From Alistipes sp. (lineage in GTDB: Bacteria; Bacteroidota; Bacteroidia; Bacteroidales; Rikenellaceae), in contig JAFOBG010000021.1 in assembly GCA_017381935.1 (NCBI GenBank), positions 1 to 64,000 of the forward strand: DNA of 64,000 nt, in the 5' to 3' direction. Positions 24,250-31,466 of this stretch are shown here, piece by piece. The stretch's first letter is position 1, and each line of letters opens with the position of its first letter. The translations under genes and the position numbers were made by a program. The notes below the pieces were generated by a model. It ran no database searches and had not been told where the DNA came from. It worked only from the letters and a program-made list of their open reading frames with translations.

Positions 24250-27200
24250 ATGAGAAAATTTGCATTATTTCTACTTCTAATGATGGGTATAGGTTTTGTA
24301 GCTTGCGAAACGCAAGGTAACGATCTTGAGCCTATATACCCATCTCCGGAGGCTGTTCTCGTGGATGACGAGGCCTGTGGAGCAAACAGCGTTACAATCC
24401 TTTTCAATGGTAGCGCTGCAATCAAAGCCGGAGCAAAGAGCTTTACATCGACTCTTGTTCCAACTACCGGAGACCCTATCACTGTAACAAAATCTGCCAC
24501 TGAGGCTGATGCTTGCAAGCACGTATTCAAGGGTCTTACTCCTGGCGTCTATACAGTTCATGTATCTGCCACCTATCCTGACGGCACAACTACAAAGCCT
24601 GTGTATCTCAAAGATTCCAGAGGTGGTGTTGTTAAGTTGAATCTTGCCGGTTCAAGCTTGGCAGTTAAGTTTGCTTATGCAACCTCTTCAACTCTCGCCT
24701 TCACTTGGAGTGCAAGCGGATTTAAGGATGCAGCGAAGGATTTGAAGGTTGCTTACAGCTTCGGTATCTACCGTGATGCAGCATGTACTGACCTTGTTGT
24801 ATCTTGGGAGAGTAAGCCAAATGAGCCAATCTGGGAGGACCTTGCAGATGGTTTCCCTCAGTTTGAGTTCTCTGGTTTGGAGAAGAATACCTCTTACTGG
24901 TGTCTTGTTGAGGACCTTAGCAATAAGGTTGCGGCAGAGCCTGTTGAGGGTAAGACTTTGGACTTTACAATCGTTGAGCCATCAGCTACTGCAATGGTAG
25001 AGGAGGGCGGTATTGTTCTTGCTGAGGACTTTAGCGAGCTTGTTTGGGGTGGTAACTACCTCCGTGGTTCGGCTGCTTACTCTGCTGACGACCGTAACCT
25101 TGCAACTGCATTTGACAAGGCTGAGGGTGTAAATCCTGTTGGCGGTGGTCCTTGGAAGTGGTACCTTGTTGAGCCAAGCGTAGAGATTGGTCTGTTTACA
25201 ACAATGAAGAGTGCTATCGAGAACTCTCGTCTTGCAACATGGGGTTGCTGTAACGAGCTTTCAGGCGACACAACATCTCCACTTTGTGGCCGTATCGGTC
25301 ATCTTAAGTTGGGTGCAAGCAGCAAAACAGGTCTTATGTGTACTCCTGAGCTGGTAAACCTTAAGTCAGCTGCTACTATTGAGGTACAGTTTGACCAGGC
25401 ACTCTATGACTCTGACCCTAAGACAGCTGCTGTCTATATTATCTCCAACTCACAGCACGCAGGTAAGTCTGGCGCATCTTCTGTAACTCCAGCAATGGAT
25501 TGCCTTGTTCCTGCAGCTGAGTTTGCAATTAAGGCAGGTCGTCAATTTACAACCGAGAAGATTGTCCTTAAGAACGTATTCCCTGGTGATCGTATCGGTA
25601 TCGGTCCTATCCGTAAGGATGGTTCTACTGCAGGTTCATCACAGCACCGTATGTATCTTGACAACGTTATTATTAAGGTTGTTGCTTACGAGGTAACTAA
25701 GACTGAGCTTGACAAGCCTGTTATCACTTCTGCCGTATCTACAGTTGATCAGATTATGGTTAAGTGGAACAAGGTTGAGGACGCTACAGGCTATGTTCTG
25801 GAGTATAAGGAGGCAAGCGCTGCAAATTACACTGTAGTAAATCTTGAGAAGGTTCTTGAGTACAATATTACAGGTCTAAAGAGCGATGTAACTTATCAGA
25901 TCCGTCTTAAGGCTGTTGAGAATACAACTGAGAGTGAGTCTGAGTACTCTGACGTTGTGGAGGCTAAGACCCTTACAAAGGCTTCTTTCCCAATGACTGC
26001 TAACAATGCCGATGAGTTTATCGCTATCCTTAGCAATGCAGAGGGTCTGCGTTCAGCAAGCGCAACTGATGAGATTCAGATTAAGGGCAACCTCGACTTT
26101 ACAGGTAAGACACTCCCTGCAGGCCCTATCTTCCCAGGTACACTCGTAGGTAATGGCAATACTATCAGCGGTGTTACTTCAGACCACGCAATCTTCGCTT
26201 CTGTTGGTAGCGTATCTAACCTTACAATTGATGAGAGCTGTACTTTCACAGCATCTAAGGCTGGTTTCCTCGCTGCTCTTGCTGCTGAGGCAACAGGTAC
26301 TCTTACAAATGTAGTAAATAAGGCTAACGTTACTGTAGCTATCGCCGGAGCAGGTGATGCAACTGTTGCTGTTGCAGGTCTTGTTGCAGTTGGTCAGGCA
26401 GCTATGGAGAACTGTAAGAACTACGGTAATATCACTTATACCGCTTCTGGTGCATCATACGGTGCTCTTGTTGGAGGTCTTGCAGGCTACAACGATGGTG
26501 CTATGAACAAGTGCGAGAACCACGGTAAGGTTACTATGTCTGTTGAGTCTGTCTCTGCATACGGTATTGTTAAGAGCATTGACAACTTGCCTATCCACAT
26601 TGGCGGTCTTGCAGCTCAGCTTGGTGCTTCTGCCCCTGTAACAGAGTCTGTAAACAATGGTGAGGTTGATTACGACATCACTAAGATTGAGAATCTCGCT
26701 GTATCTTGCGAGACAAACCGTCCTCGTATGGGTGGTATTGTTGGTCTTACTCAGAGTTCAATCACCTCTTCTAACAACAATGGTAAGATAAACGTACACG
26801 TTGTAACATCAGACGAGTCTGTACTTACCGGTAATAACTACCCTGTAAACGTTGGCGGTATCTCTGGTGGTGCTCCTATAGACGCTACAGGTGCAACAGG
26901 TGCTGATATTACATCTTGCGTAAACAACGGTGAGATTACTTGTGTTACTTACTGTAAGGGTACAGTACCTACTTGCGGTGGTATTGTTGCACACCCTGGT
27001 TATGAGGACCCTACACAGACTAACACTATTACTCGTTGTGAGAATAAGGCTAAAATTCACGCAACTACCTTCACAATTGCTCGTGTTGGTGGTATCTCTG
27101 GTGGTTCTGGTAGCGTTACCTACTGTAAGAATACCGGTGAGATTGATGGTCATCTCTCTATTGAGGATGGTAACATCGGTGGTATTATCGGTTGGTTGGA

Positions 27201-27606
27201 TAAGGGCCACAAGTTTGAGTACAACGAGAGCTACTGTAAGTTGAGCAATACTCGTGCTCCTGGTACAAGCGGTACTTCTGAGGTTGGTGGTCTTATCGGT
27301 CAGCACGGTAACTATGACAGCTGCCCAGGTGAGGGTCGTGGTTGTAAGGTTAAGTGCGACATCTCTTATGACTACGGCAATGAGAAGTGGTATGGTATGC
27401 TTCTGGGTTACTTCTGGTCAACATCTCATACAGTTGTTCTGGGTACTGAGGAGGAGCCTATCATCGTTCTTGGTGGTAGCATGACATACACAGGCGGTAC
27501 AACTCAGATTACTGCAGAGAACTACACCAAGTACACTAACCACAGCTCTGCCGGTGGTAACTCTGGTAGCAAGCCATTTACTGTTCACGTAAAATTTGGA
27601 GAATAA
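24250..27606 (+). CDS. Large FN3 + GLUG-type repeat lipoprotein
   Basis: An 1118-aa lipoprotein (lipobox GFVAC, Cys19). Residues about 25-240 form beta-sandwich modules; 250-485 hold a larger beta-rich domain (AMVEEGGIVLAEDFSELVWGG..., ending RMYLDNVIIKVVAYE) that looks like a jelly-roll. A fibronectin type III-like domain lies at about 488-575 (KPVITSAVSTVDQIMVKWNK...TYQIRLKAVENT). From about 585 to the end a GLUG-like solenoid is visible as LVGGLAGYNDG, MGGIVGLTQS, VGGISGGAP, VGGISGGSG and IGGIIGWLD, with N/C-rich linkers such as SCVNNGEI. Arg is coded almost only by CGT and Gly mostly by GGT, unlike the other lipoprotein genes here, which suggests strong expression. It heads an operon with two esterase-like genes, the next ATG being 4 bp after its stop. 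Confidence 0.83.
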   Translation: MRKFALFLLLMMGIGFVACETQGNDLEPIYPSPEAVLVDDEACGANSVTILFNGSAAIKAGAKSFTSTLVPTTGDPITVTKSATEADACKHVFKGLTPGVYTVHVSATYPDGTTTKPVYLKDSRGGVVKLNLAGSSLAVKFAYATSSTLAFTWSASGFKDAAKDLKVAYSFGIYRDAACTDLVVSWESKPNEPIWEDLADGFPQFEFSGLEKNTSYWCLVEDLSNKVAAEPVEGKTLDFTIVEPSATAMVEEGGIVLAEDFSELVWGGNYLRGSAAYSADDRNLATAFDKAEGVNPVGGGPWKWYLVEPSVEIGLFTTMKSAIENSRLATWGCCNELSGDTTSPLCGRIGHLKLGASSKTGLMCTPELVNLKSAATIEVQFDQALYDSDPKTAAVYIISNSQHAGKSGASSVTPAMDCLVPAAEFAIKAGRQFTTEKIVLKNVFPGDRIGIGPIRKDGSTAGSSQHRMYLDNVIIKVVAYEVTKTELDKPVITSAVSTVDQIMVKWNKVEDATGYVLEYKEASAANYTVVNLEKVLEYNITGLKSDVTYQIRLKAVENTTESESEYSDVVEAKTLTKASFPMTANNADEFIAILSNAEGLRSASATDEIQIKGNLDFTGKTLPAGPIFPGTLVGNGNTISGVTSDHAIFASVGSVSNLTIDESCTFTASKAGFLAALAAEATGTLTNVVNKANVTVAIAGAGDATVAVAGLVAVGQAAMENCKNYGNITYTASGASYGALVGGLAGYNDGAMNKCENHGKVTMSVESVSAYGIVKSIDNLPIHIGGLAAQLGASAPVTESVNNGEVDYDITKIENLAVSCETNRPRMGGIVGLTQSSITSSNNNGKINVHVVTSDESVLTGNNYPVNVGGISGGAPIDATGATGADITSCVNNGEITCVTYCKGTVPTCGGIVAHPGYEDPTQTNTITRCENKAKIHATTFTIARVGGISGGSGSVTYCKNTGEIDGHLSIEDGNIGGIIGWLDKGHKFEYNESYCKLSNTRAPGTSGTSEVGGLIGQHGNYDSCPGEGRGCKVKCDISYDYGNEKWYGMLLGYFWSTSHTVVLGTEEEPIIVLGGSMTYTGGTTQITAENYTKYTNHSSAGGNSGSKPFTVHVKFGE

Positions 27607-27610
27607 AACT

Positions 27611-28414
27611 ATGAAGAAGATATTTTATATATTAAGTATGTGTTTGTTGTTTGTTGTTGCCTGCGAACAGGAGAGTACAAACAACGAGGAGCAAGTAGTG
27701 TCTGCTACAGCGCTTGAGTATGCAAGCGTAACTATTGCCGGCCACAATGCTGTTGTGGTAAAGCCAGAGGACATCGCTCCATCAGCACCTGTTGTAATTG
27801 TTGCAGCTGAGGACCTTGAGCTTAAGACTCGTGCAGCTGAGCAACTTGAGATTAACTTTAAGGCCGCAGAGCACTGTCTTATCGGTCGCTATATTCTTTG
27901 CATTGTTGAGGCAGGCGATACTGCTGATGCTTCATTCTTGGCTGATATTAAGGAGTCTTTCCCTTCTGCATCCAAGACTTATCTATTGAGCTACTGCAAT
28001 GGTCTTGCTTACACAGCAGCTATGCAGATGCCTGATACATTCAATGCATTTGGTTGTGTATCTGCAACAATCAATCCTGAGGCTTACAAGGCAAACAGCT
28101 TCACAAAGCCTGTATCATTTGTTCATGTACACGCAACTCAGAACTCTATCTATAAGTGGAACGGTGTTGAGAACAGCTCTGTATCTGTACCTCTCAGCGT
28201 TGGTGCTATCGTTGCCATCGACGAGTGTACTCACTACACAACTACCGACTTCCTTCCACGTGATGGCAAAGGCGTAGTATCTTGCACTCATTATCTTGGC
28301 GGTCTTAATGGCCACGATGTAAAGTTCTACTCTGTTGAGAGTACAAGCAATGGCTGGTGCGACGCAGAATTTGAAGTATATAACCAAATTTGGAATTTCT
28401 TTAAAACTCATTAA
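27611..28414 (+). CDS. Lipoprotein, catalytically dead esterase paralogue
   Basis: A 267-aa lipoprotein (lipobox VVAC, Cys18); the ATG at 27611 follows the previous stop by 4 bp. From residue about 115 it aligns end to end with the esterase encoded just downstream: KTYLLSYCNGLAYT with NTFLTGMSNGGEMCY, KPVSFVHVHATQNSIYKW with EPIAFMEVHGTGDMTSRW, and VKFYSVESTSNGW with VHFYEVRNGGHNW. In this alignment all three triad residues are replaced: Ser141 by Cys129, Asp192 by Asn178 and His265 by about Asn247. The oxyanion-hole segment HGYGGN also has no counterpart. It has therefore probably become a binding or structural lipoprotein. The coordinated loss of the triad with the fold preserved argues for a new role rather than decay. 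Confidence 0.75.
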   Translation: MKKIFYILSMCLLFVVACEQESTNNEEQVVSATALEYASVTIAGHNAVVVKPEDIAPSAPVVIVAAEDLELKTRAAEQLEINFKAAEHCLIGRYILCIVEAGDTADASFLADIKESFPSASKTYLLSYCNGLAYTAAMQMPDTFNAFGCVSATINPEAYKANSFTKPVSFVHVHATQNSIYKWNGVENSSVSVPLSVGAIVAIDECTHYTTTDFLPRDGKGVVSCTHYLGGLNGHDVKFYSVESTSNGWCDAEFEVYNQIWNFFKTH

Positions 28415-28419
28415 GCAAT

Positions 28420-29286
28420 ATGAAGAAGTTTTTAATTTTACTGTCAGCACTCTTTGTATGCCATGCGGCTAGTGCTGGATCATTGAAGTCAGAGACTATC
28501 GAGGATCAGGGTCTTACAAGATCATACTATATCTACCTTCCAAATGACCTACCGGCTAATGCGCCGCTGGTATTTATCCTTCACGGATACGGAGGTAACG
28601 CACAGTCTTATGTAAACAACTCTTCCCTTAAATTCAAGGAACTTGCAGAGGAGTATAAGGTGGCTCTTTGCTACCCACAGGCTACTACAGACCCTCGTCC
28701 AAACACAGGTTGGAATGTATATTACCCTTGGCAGATTGACAAGATGAAGGTTGACGACTGCGAGTTTATCTGTAACCTTGCAAAGCACCTTCACACAAAG
28801 TATAACTTGTCTGCAAAGAATACCTTCCTTACCGGTATGTCAAACGGTGGTGAGATGTGCTACTTGATGGCTTATCGCAAGGCTAAGGAGTTCGCTGCTA
28901 TCGCTTCAATGGCAGGTCTTACACTTACAGAGATGGCTAAGCGCCACGACTATACCGAGCCTATCGCATTTATGGAGGTACACGGTACAGGCGATATGAC
29001 CTCTCGTTGGGAGGGCGACCCTACAAACCAATACGGTTGGGGTGCTTACCTTGCAGTTCCTGTTGCAGTAGGTGCTGTAGCAGCTGCAAATAAGTGTATG
29101 TATCAGCAGACTACTGAGCTTCCTCAGATTAAGAATAAGGTTATCCTCCACCGCTACTATGGCTCGCCTTATGGCAAGGAGGTACACTTCTACGAGGTTC
29201 GCAACGGTGGTCATAACTGGGCAACAGACTCATTCGACTCTTGTCGAGTTATCATGGAGTTCTTCAAGAAGTACATGACTGAGTAA
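28420..29286 (+). CDS. Secreted CE1/PHB-depolymerase-like esterase
   Basis: A 288-aa protein with an ordinary signal peptide (CHAASA, cut near residue 19) and an alpha/beta hydrolase fold of the LpqC/CE1 type, which includes feruloyl and acetyl-xylan esterases and polyhydroxybutyrate depolymerases. HGYGGN (55-60) forms the oxyanion-hole strand, GMSNGG (139-144) carries the nucleophile Ser141, GTGD (189-192) the acid Asp192 and GGHNW (263-267) His265. TYNLSAKNTFLTGMSNGG is a typical family core. It is the last gene of the operon, 5 bp after its triad-less paralogue, and a strong hairpin follows. An ester-linked decoration on a plant or host glycan is a plausible substrate, but specificity cannot be read from the sequence. 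Confidence 0.86.
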   Translation: MKKFLILLSALFVCHAASAGSLKSETIEDQGLTRSYYIYLPNDLPANAPLVFILHGYGGNAQSYVNNSSLKFKELAEEYKVALCYPQATTDPRPNTGWNVYYPWQIDKMKVDDCEFICNLAKHLHTKYNLSAKNTFLTGMSNGGEMCYLMAYRKAKEFAAIASMAGLTLTEMAKRHDYTEPIAFMEVHGTGDMTSRWEGDPTNQYGWGAYLAVPVAVGAVAAANKCMYQQTTELPQIKNKVILHRYYGSPYGKEVHFYEVRNGGHNWATDSFDSCRVIMEFFKKYMTE

Positions 29287-29290
29287 ACCA

Positions 29291-29327
29291 AAACAAGAAA
29301 GGGGAGCATAGCTTCCCTTTCTTGTTT
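29291..29327 (+). terminator. Terminator of the esterase operon
   Basis: A 17-bp stem with a single G-T wobble (left arm 29291-29307, right arm 29311-29327) around a 3-base loop, directly after the stop at 29286. Confidence 0.85.
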
Positions 29328-29331
29328 ACAA

Positions 29332-29370
29332 AGAGACGATGCAAGGTATCACTTTGCATCGTCTCTCTTT
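29332..29370. terminator. Terminator hairpin downstream of ksgA
   Basis: A 13-bp perfect stem (AGAGACGATGCAA at 29332-29344, complement at 29354-29366) followed by CTTTT. It lies next to the ksgA stop at 29370 and back to back with the esterase terminator, so it probably stops both strands. Confidence 0.7.
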
Positions 29371-30155
29371 TATATATGCTCAGCCACCCAATTGGTCAGC
29401 TCCACAAATTGAGCAACAGATAGCTGCTCGGCACGAGTGGTAAAGAGTGGATGTTCTGCCCCGCCGAAGTTTCCAAATACAGCCTTAAGGGAGTTACGCA
29501 ACATTTTACGGCGCTGCCCAAATGAGGCCTTGACCACCTTTACAAACAGAGTCTCATCGCAAGCAAGCTCCTTTGTCGAGTTACGGCGCAGACGAATAAC
29601 GGCGCTCTTTACTTTTGGAGGCGGATTAAAGACCTTTTCAGAGACTGTAAACAGATACTCTATATCATACCAAGCCTGAAGCAGAACGCTCAAAATACCG
29701 TACTCCTTAGAGCCTGGAGGCTCAGCTATGCGAACAGCCACCTCCTTTTGTATCATTCCGACACACTGAGGTACAAGGTCTCTATTTTCGATAATCTTAA
29801 AGAATATCTGCGACGAGATATTATATGGGAAGTTGCCAATTACCCTTACACCCAGAGGGAAGAGACGGGCAAGGTCCATCTTCAAAAAATCGCCCTCAAT
29901 AAGACGTGGCGTAAAATCGGGATAGTGCTCTTGAAGATAGACAACGCTCTCCGTATCTATCTCTGCACCATAGGTAACAATATCTGTACGCTGGAGTAGA
30001 TATTGGGTAAGCACACCCATACCACATCCCACCTCAAGAGTGGCCTGAGGCTCATCATCTGCCCGTTCTGTAAGGGAGTTACATATCTTCTGTGCGATAT
30101 TAAGGTCGGTAAGGAAGTGTTGTCCTAACGCCTTTTTTGCTCTAACTTCTGCCAT
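29370..30155 (-). CDS. ksgA: 16S rRNA adenine dimethyltransferase KsgA
   Basis: A 261-aa SAM-dependent methyltransferase that dimethylates two adjacent adenines near the 3' end of 16S rRNA, a late step of small-subunit assembly. KKALGQHFLTDLNIAQKIC is the family N-terminus, LEVGCGMGVLTQYLL the SAM-binding motif I, and NFPYNISSQIFFKI the catalytic motif IV. The C-terminal domain includes FGQRRKMLRNSLK. Length and order are typical. It is a single gene with its own -7 box (30163-30170). Confidence 0.96.
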   Translation of the reverse strand: MAEVRAKKALGQHFLTDLNIAQKICNSLTERADDEPQATLEVGCGMGVLTQYLLQRTDIVTYGAEIDTESVVYLQEHYPDFTPRLIEGDFLKMDLARLFPLGVRVIGNFPYNISSQIFFKIIENRDLVPQCVGMIQKEVAVRIAEPPGSKEYGILSVLLQAWYDIEYLFTVSEKVFNPPPKVKSAVIRLRRNSTKELACDETLFVKVVKASFGQRRKMLRNSLKAVFGNFGGAEHPLFTTRAEQLSVAQFVELTNWVAEHI

Positions 30156-30162
30156 AGTAGTA

Positions 30163-30170
30163 CAAAGATA
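30163..30170 (-). promoter_or_regulatory. -7 promoter box of ksgA
   Basis: TATCTTTG on the minus strand, 7 bp before the ATG at 30155, implying a very short leader. Confidence 0.55.
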
Positions 30171-30193
30171 GGGTTTGAATTTTGAAAAAACAA

Positions 30194-30224
30194 GAGACAG
30201 AGTATGCTAATGCTGCTCTGTCTC
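30194..30224 (-). terminator. Terminator of the DUF3127 gene
   Basis: 9-bp stem GAGACAGAG/CTCTGTCTC (30194-30202 and 30216-30224) followed on the minus strand by TTGTTTTTTC. Confidence 0.75.
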
Positions 30225-30247
30225 AAATTATTCTTTCGCCTCTTCGT

Positions 30248-30640
30248 TTAGAATGGTAGGTCATCTACCTCCTGAACTGCTACATTCTGAGCATATACAG
30301 GCTCTTGTGTAGGCATTGGAGAGTTATATGCCGGTGGGTTAATACCAGAAGCCGGAGATGGTGCAGCTTGCTCCTTTGCCACTATTCTCCATGCACGAAC
30401 ATCTGTGTACCACTTGCCGTTATACTCACGAGACTCGATATCTATAGATACATTATACTCTACACCAACACTCAGACGAGCAACCTCCTCAGGTTTATTA
30501 AAGAATGTAACGCATATCTTACGAGGATACTGCGACTGGCTCTTCATATCAAAGATAACCTCCTGTCGCTGCCATGCGCCACGAGCAGATTGACCGCTGG
30601 TTGCAGGCATAATTTTAAAGACTGTTCCTTCAAATTCCAT
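30248..30640 (-). CDS. DUF3127 protein with SSB-like acidic tip
   Basis: A 130-aa cytoplasmic protein of the DUF3127 family, found widely in Bacteroidetes. The first 85 residues form the conserved part (MEFEGTVFKIMPATSGQSARGAWQRQEVIF, VTFFNKPEE, YNVSIDIESREYNGKWYTDVRAWRI), which has the strand pattern of an OB fold. Then comes a P/A/N-rich flexible tail ending in EVDDLPF. Single-stranded DNA-binding protein has the same plan, an OB fold plus disordered tail plus acidic DD(D/L)(I/L)PF tip that recruits repair and replication proteins. The comparison is mine; the family has no experimentally fixed role that I know of. It has its own promoter and terminator. Confidence 0.85.
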   Translation of the reverse strand: MEFEGTVFKIMPATSGQSARGAWQRQEVIFDMKSQSQYPRKICVTFFNKPEEVARLSVGVEYNVSIDIESREYNGKWYTDVRAWRIVAKEQAAPSPASGINPPAYNSPMPTQEPVYAQNVAVQEVDDLPF

Positions 30641-30659
30641 AATTACTACTTTTATAAGG

Positions 30660-30667
30660 CAAAGGTA
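30660..30667 (-). promoter_or_regulatory. -7 promoter box of the DUF3127 gene
   Basis: TACCTTTG on the minus strand, 19 bp before the ATG at 30640. Confidence 0.55.
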
Positions 30668-30681
30668 TGCAAAATAAATGA

Positions 30682-30712
30682 GAAAAAAAAGAGGTTATCA
30701 TTTGATAACCTC
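30682..30712 (-). terminator. Terminator of rplS
   Basis: A perfect 10-bp stem GAGGTTATCA/TGATAACCTC with a 2-base loop, followed on the minus strand by a run of T (30682-30690). Confidence 0.9.
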
Positions 30713-30733
30713 CTTGCTGTGCTAAAGAGAGAC

Positions 30734-31111
30734 TTATGCCTCAGTCTTAGCGATGCGACGCTCCTTGATACGAGCCTTCTTACCGGTAAGCTCACGGAAG
30801 TAGTAGATACGTGCACGACGAACTACACCACGCTTGTTAACCTCAATCTTGTCGAGGTGTGGAGAGTAGAGAGGGAAGATACGCTCAACGCCCACGCCGT
30901 TAGAAATCTTACGGATGGTAAACATCTTAGTCTTGCCTGTACCCTTAATCTGGATAACAACACCACGGAAGCTCTGGAGACGCTCCTTGCTACCCTCTAC
31001 AATACGGTAAGTTACGGTGATAGTATCACCTGCATTAAACTGTGGAATATCAGCCTCAGACTTTGTCCACATCTGCTCGTTCACGAGCTTAATCAACGAA
31101 TCCTTGTTCAT
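30734..31111 (-). CDS. rplS: 50S ribosomal protein L19
   Basis: A 125-aa ribosomal protein bL19, located at the interface between the subunits. The family signature is clear: [33 protein letters not shown], then [28 protein letters not shown] and [21 protein letters not shown]. Length is normal. It is a single gene with a strong promoter pair about 180 bp upstream and a strong terminator. The leader of about 170 nt is long for this genome and may carry autoregulation. Confidence 0.98.
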   Translation of the reverse strand: MNKDSLIKLVNEQMWTKSEADIPQFNAGDTITVTYRIVEGSKERLQSFRGVVIQIKGTGKTKMFTIRKISNGVGVERIFPLYSPHLDKIEVNKRGVVRRARIYYFRELTGKKARIKERRIAKTEA

Positions 31112-31285
31112 TGTTGCAACAAAATTTAATAGTTTCCGCTCAACATTATCGCTGTGTTTGACATACCATACAGGAGCACTGTCCCATAATCCCGCTGCAC
31201 TACCCTACCGCCTCAAAAAGAGGTTTTAACAGGTAATTGTACACCCTATTTGTCGCCCACCCAAGTATAAGAGGTTGATACGCAG
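31112..31285 (-). promoter_or_regulatory. Long rplS leader, possible autoregulatory RNA
   Basis: Between the predicted transcription start near 31284 and the ATG at 31111 lie about 170 nt without a reading frame of interest. On the minus strand it contains small stems such as CCTC-TTTTT-GAGG and ACAG-TGCTC-CTGT. Ribosomal protein leaders of this size often bind their own product; no specific family was identified. Confidence 0.35.
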
Positions 31286-31288
31286 GCG

Positions 31289-31319
31289 CAAAGATAGTAA
31301 AAAAGTTATTAACTACAAA
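31289..31319 (-). promoter_or_regulatory. Promoter of rplS
   Basis: -7 box TATCTTTG (31289-31296) and -33 TTTG (31316-31319) with the ideal 19-bp spacing, minus strand. Confidence 0.75.
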
Positions 31320-31379
31320 AAAGTTTTATCTTTTGCCCATCATAATAAAAATAAGGTATATAAATCCCCCTCAAAAACA

Positions 31380-31446
31380 AGGGTCCCACATAAAACAAGG
31401 GACCCTATCTACAAAACAAGGGAGGCCTCTATCTTGCCCCCCTTGT
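31380..31446 (-). terminator. Tandem terminators of the OmpA-family gene
   Basis: Two hairpins follow the stop at 31467 on the minus strand: ACAAGGG/CCCTTGT (31416-31446) ending in TTTTGT, and AGGGTCCC/GGGACCCT (31380-31406) followed by TTGTTTTTG. Confidence 0.7.
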
Positions 31447-31466
31447 CTATTATTGAACGGTTGTGA

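Noticed and set aside
30305..31129. A 274-aa plus-strand frame
   Set aside because: Antisense to both the DUF3127 gene and rplS and across their terminator and promoter; not a real gene.
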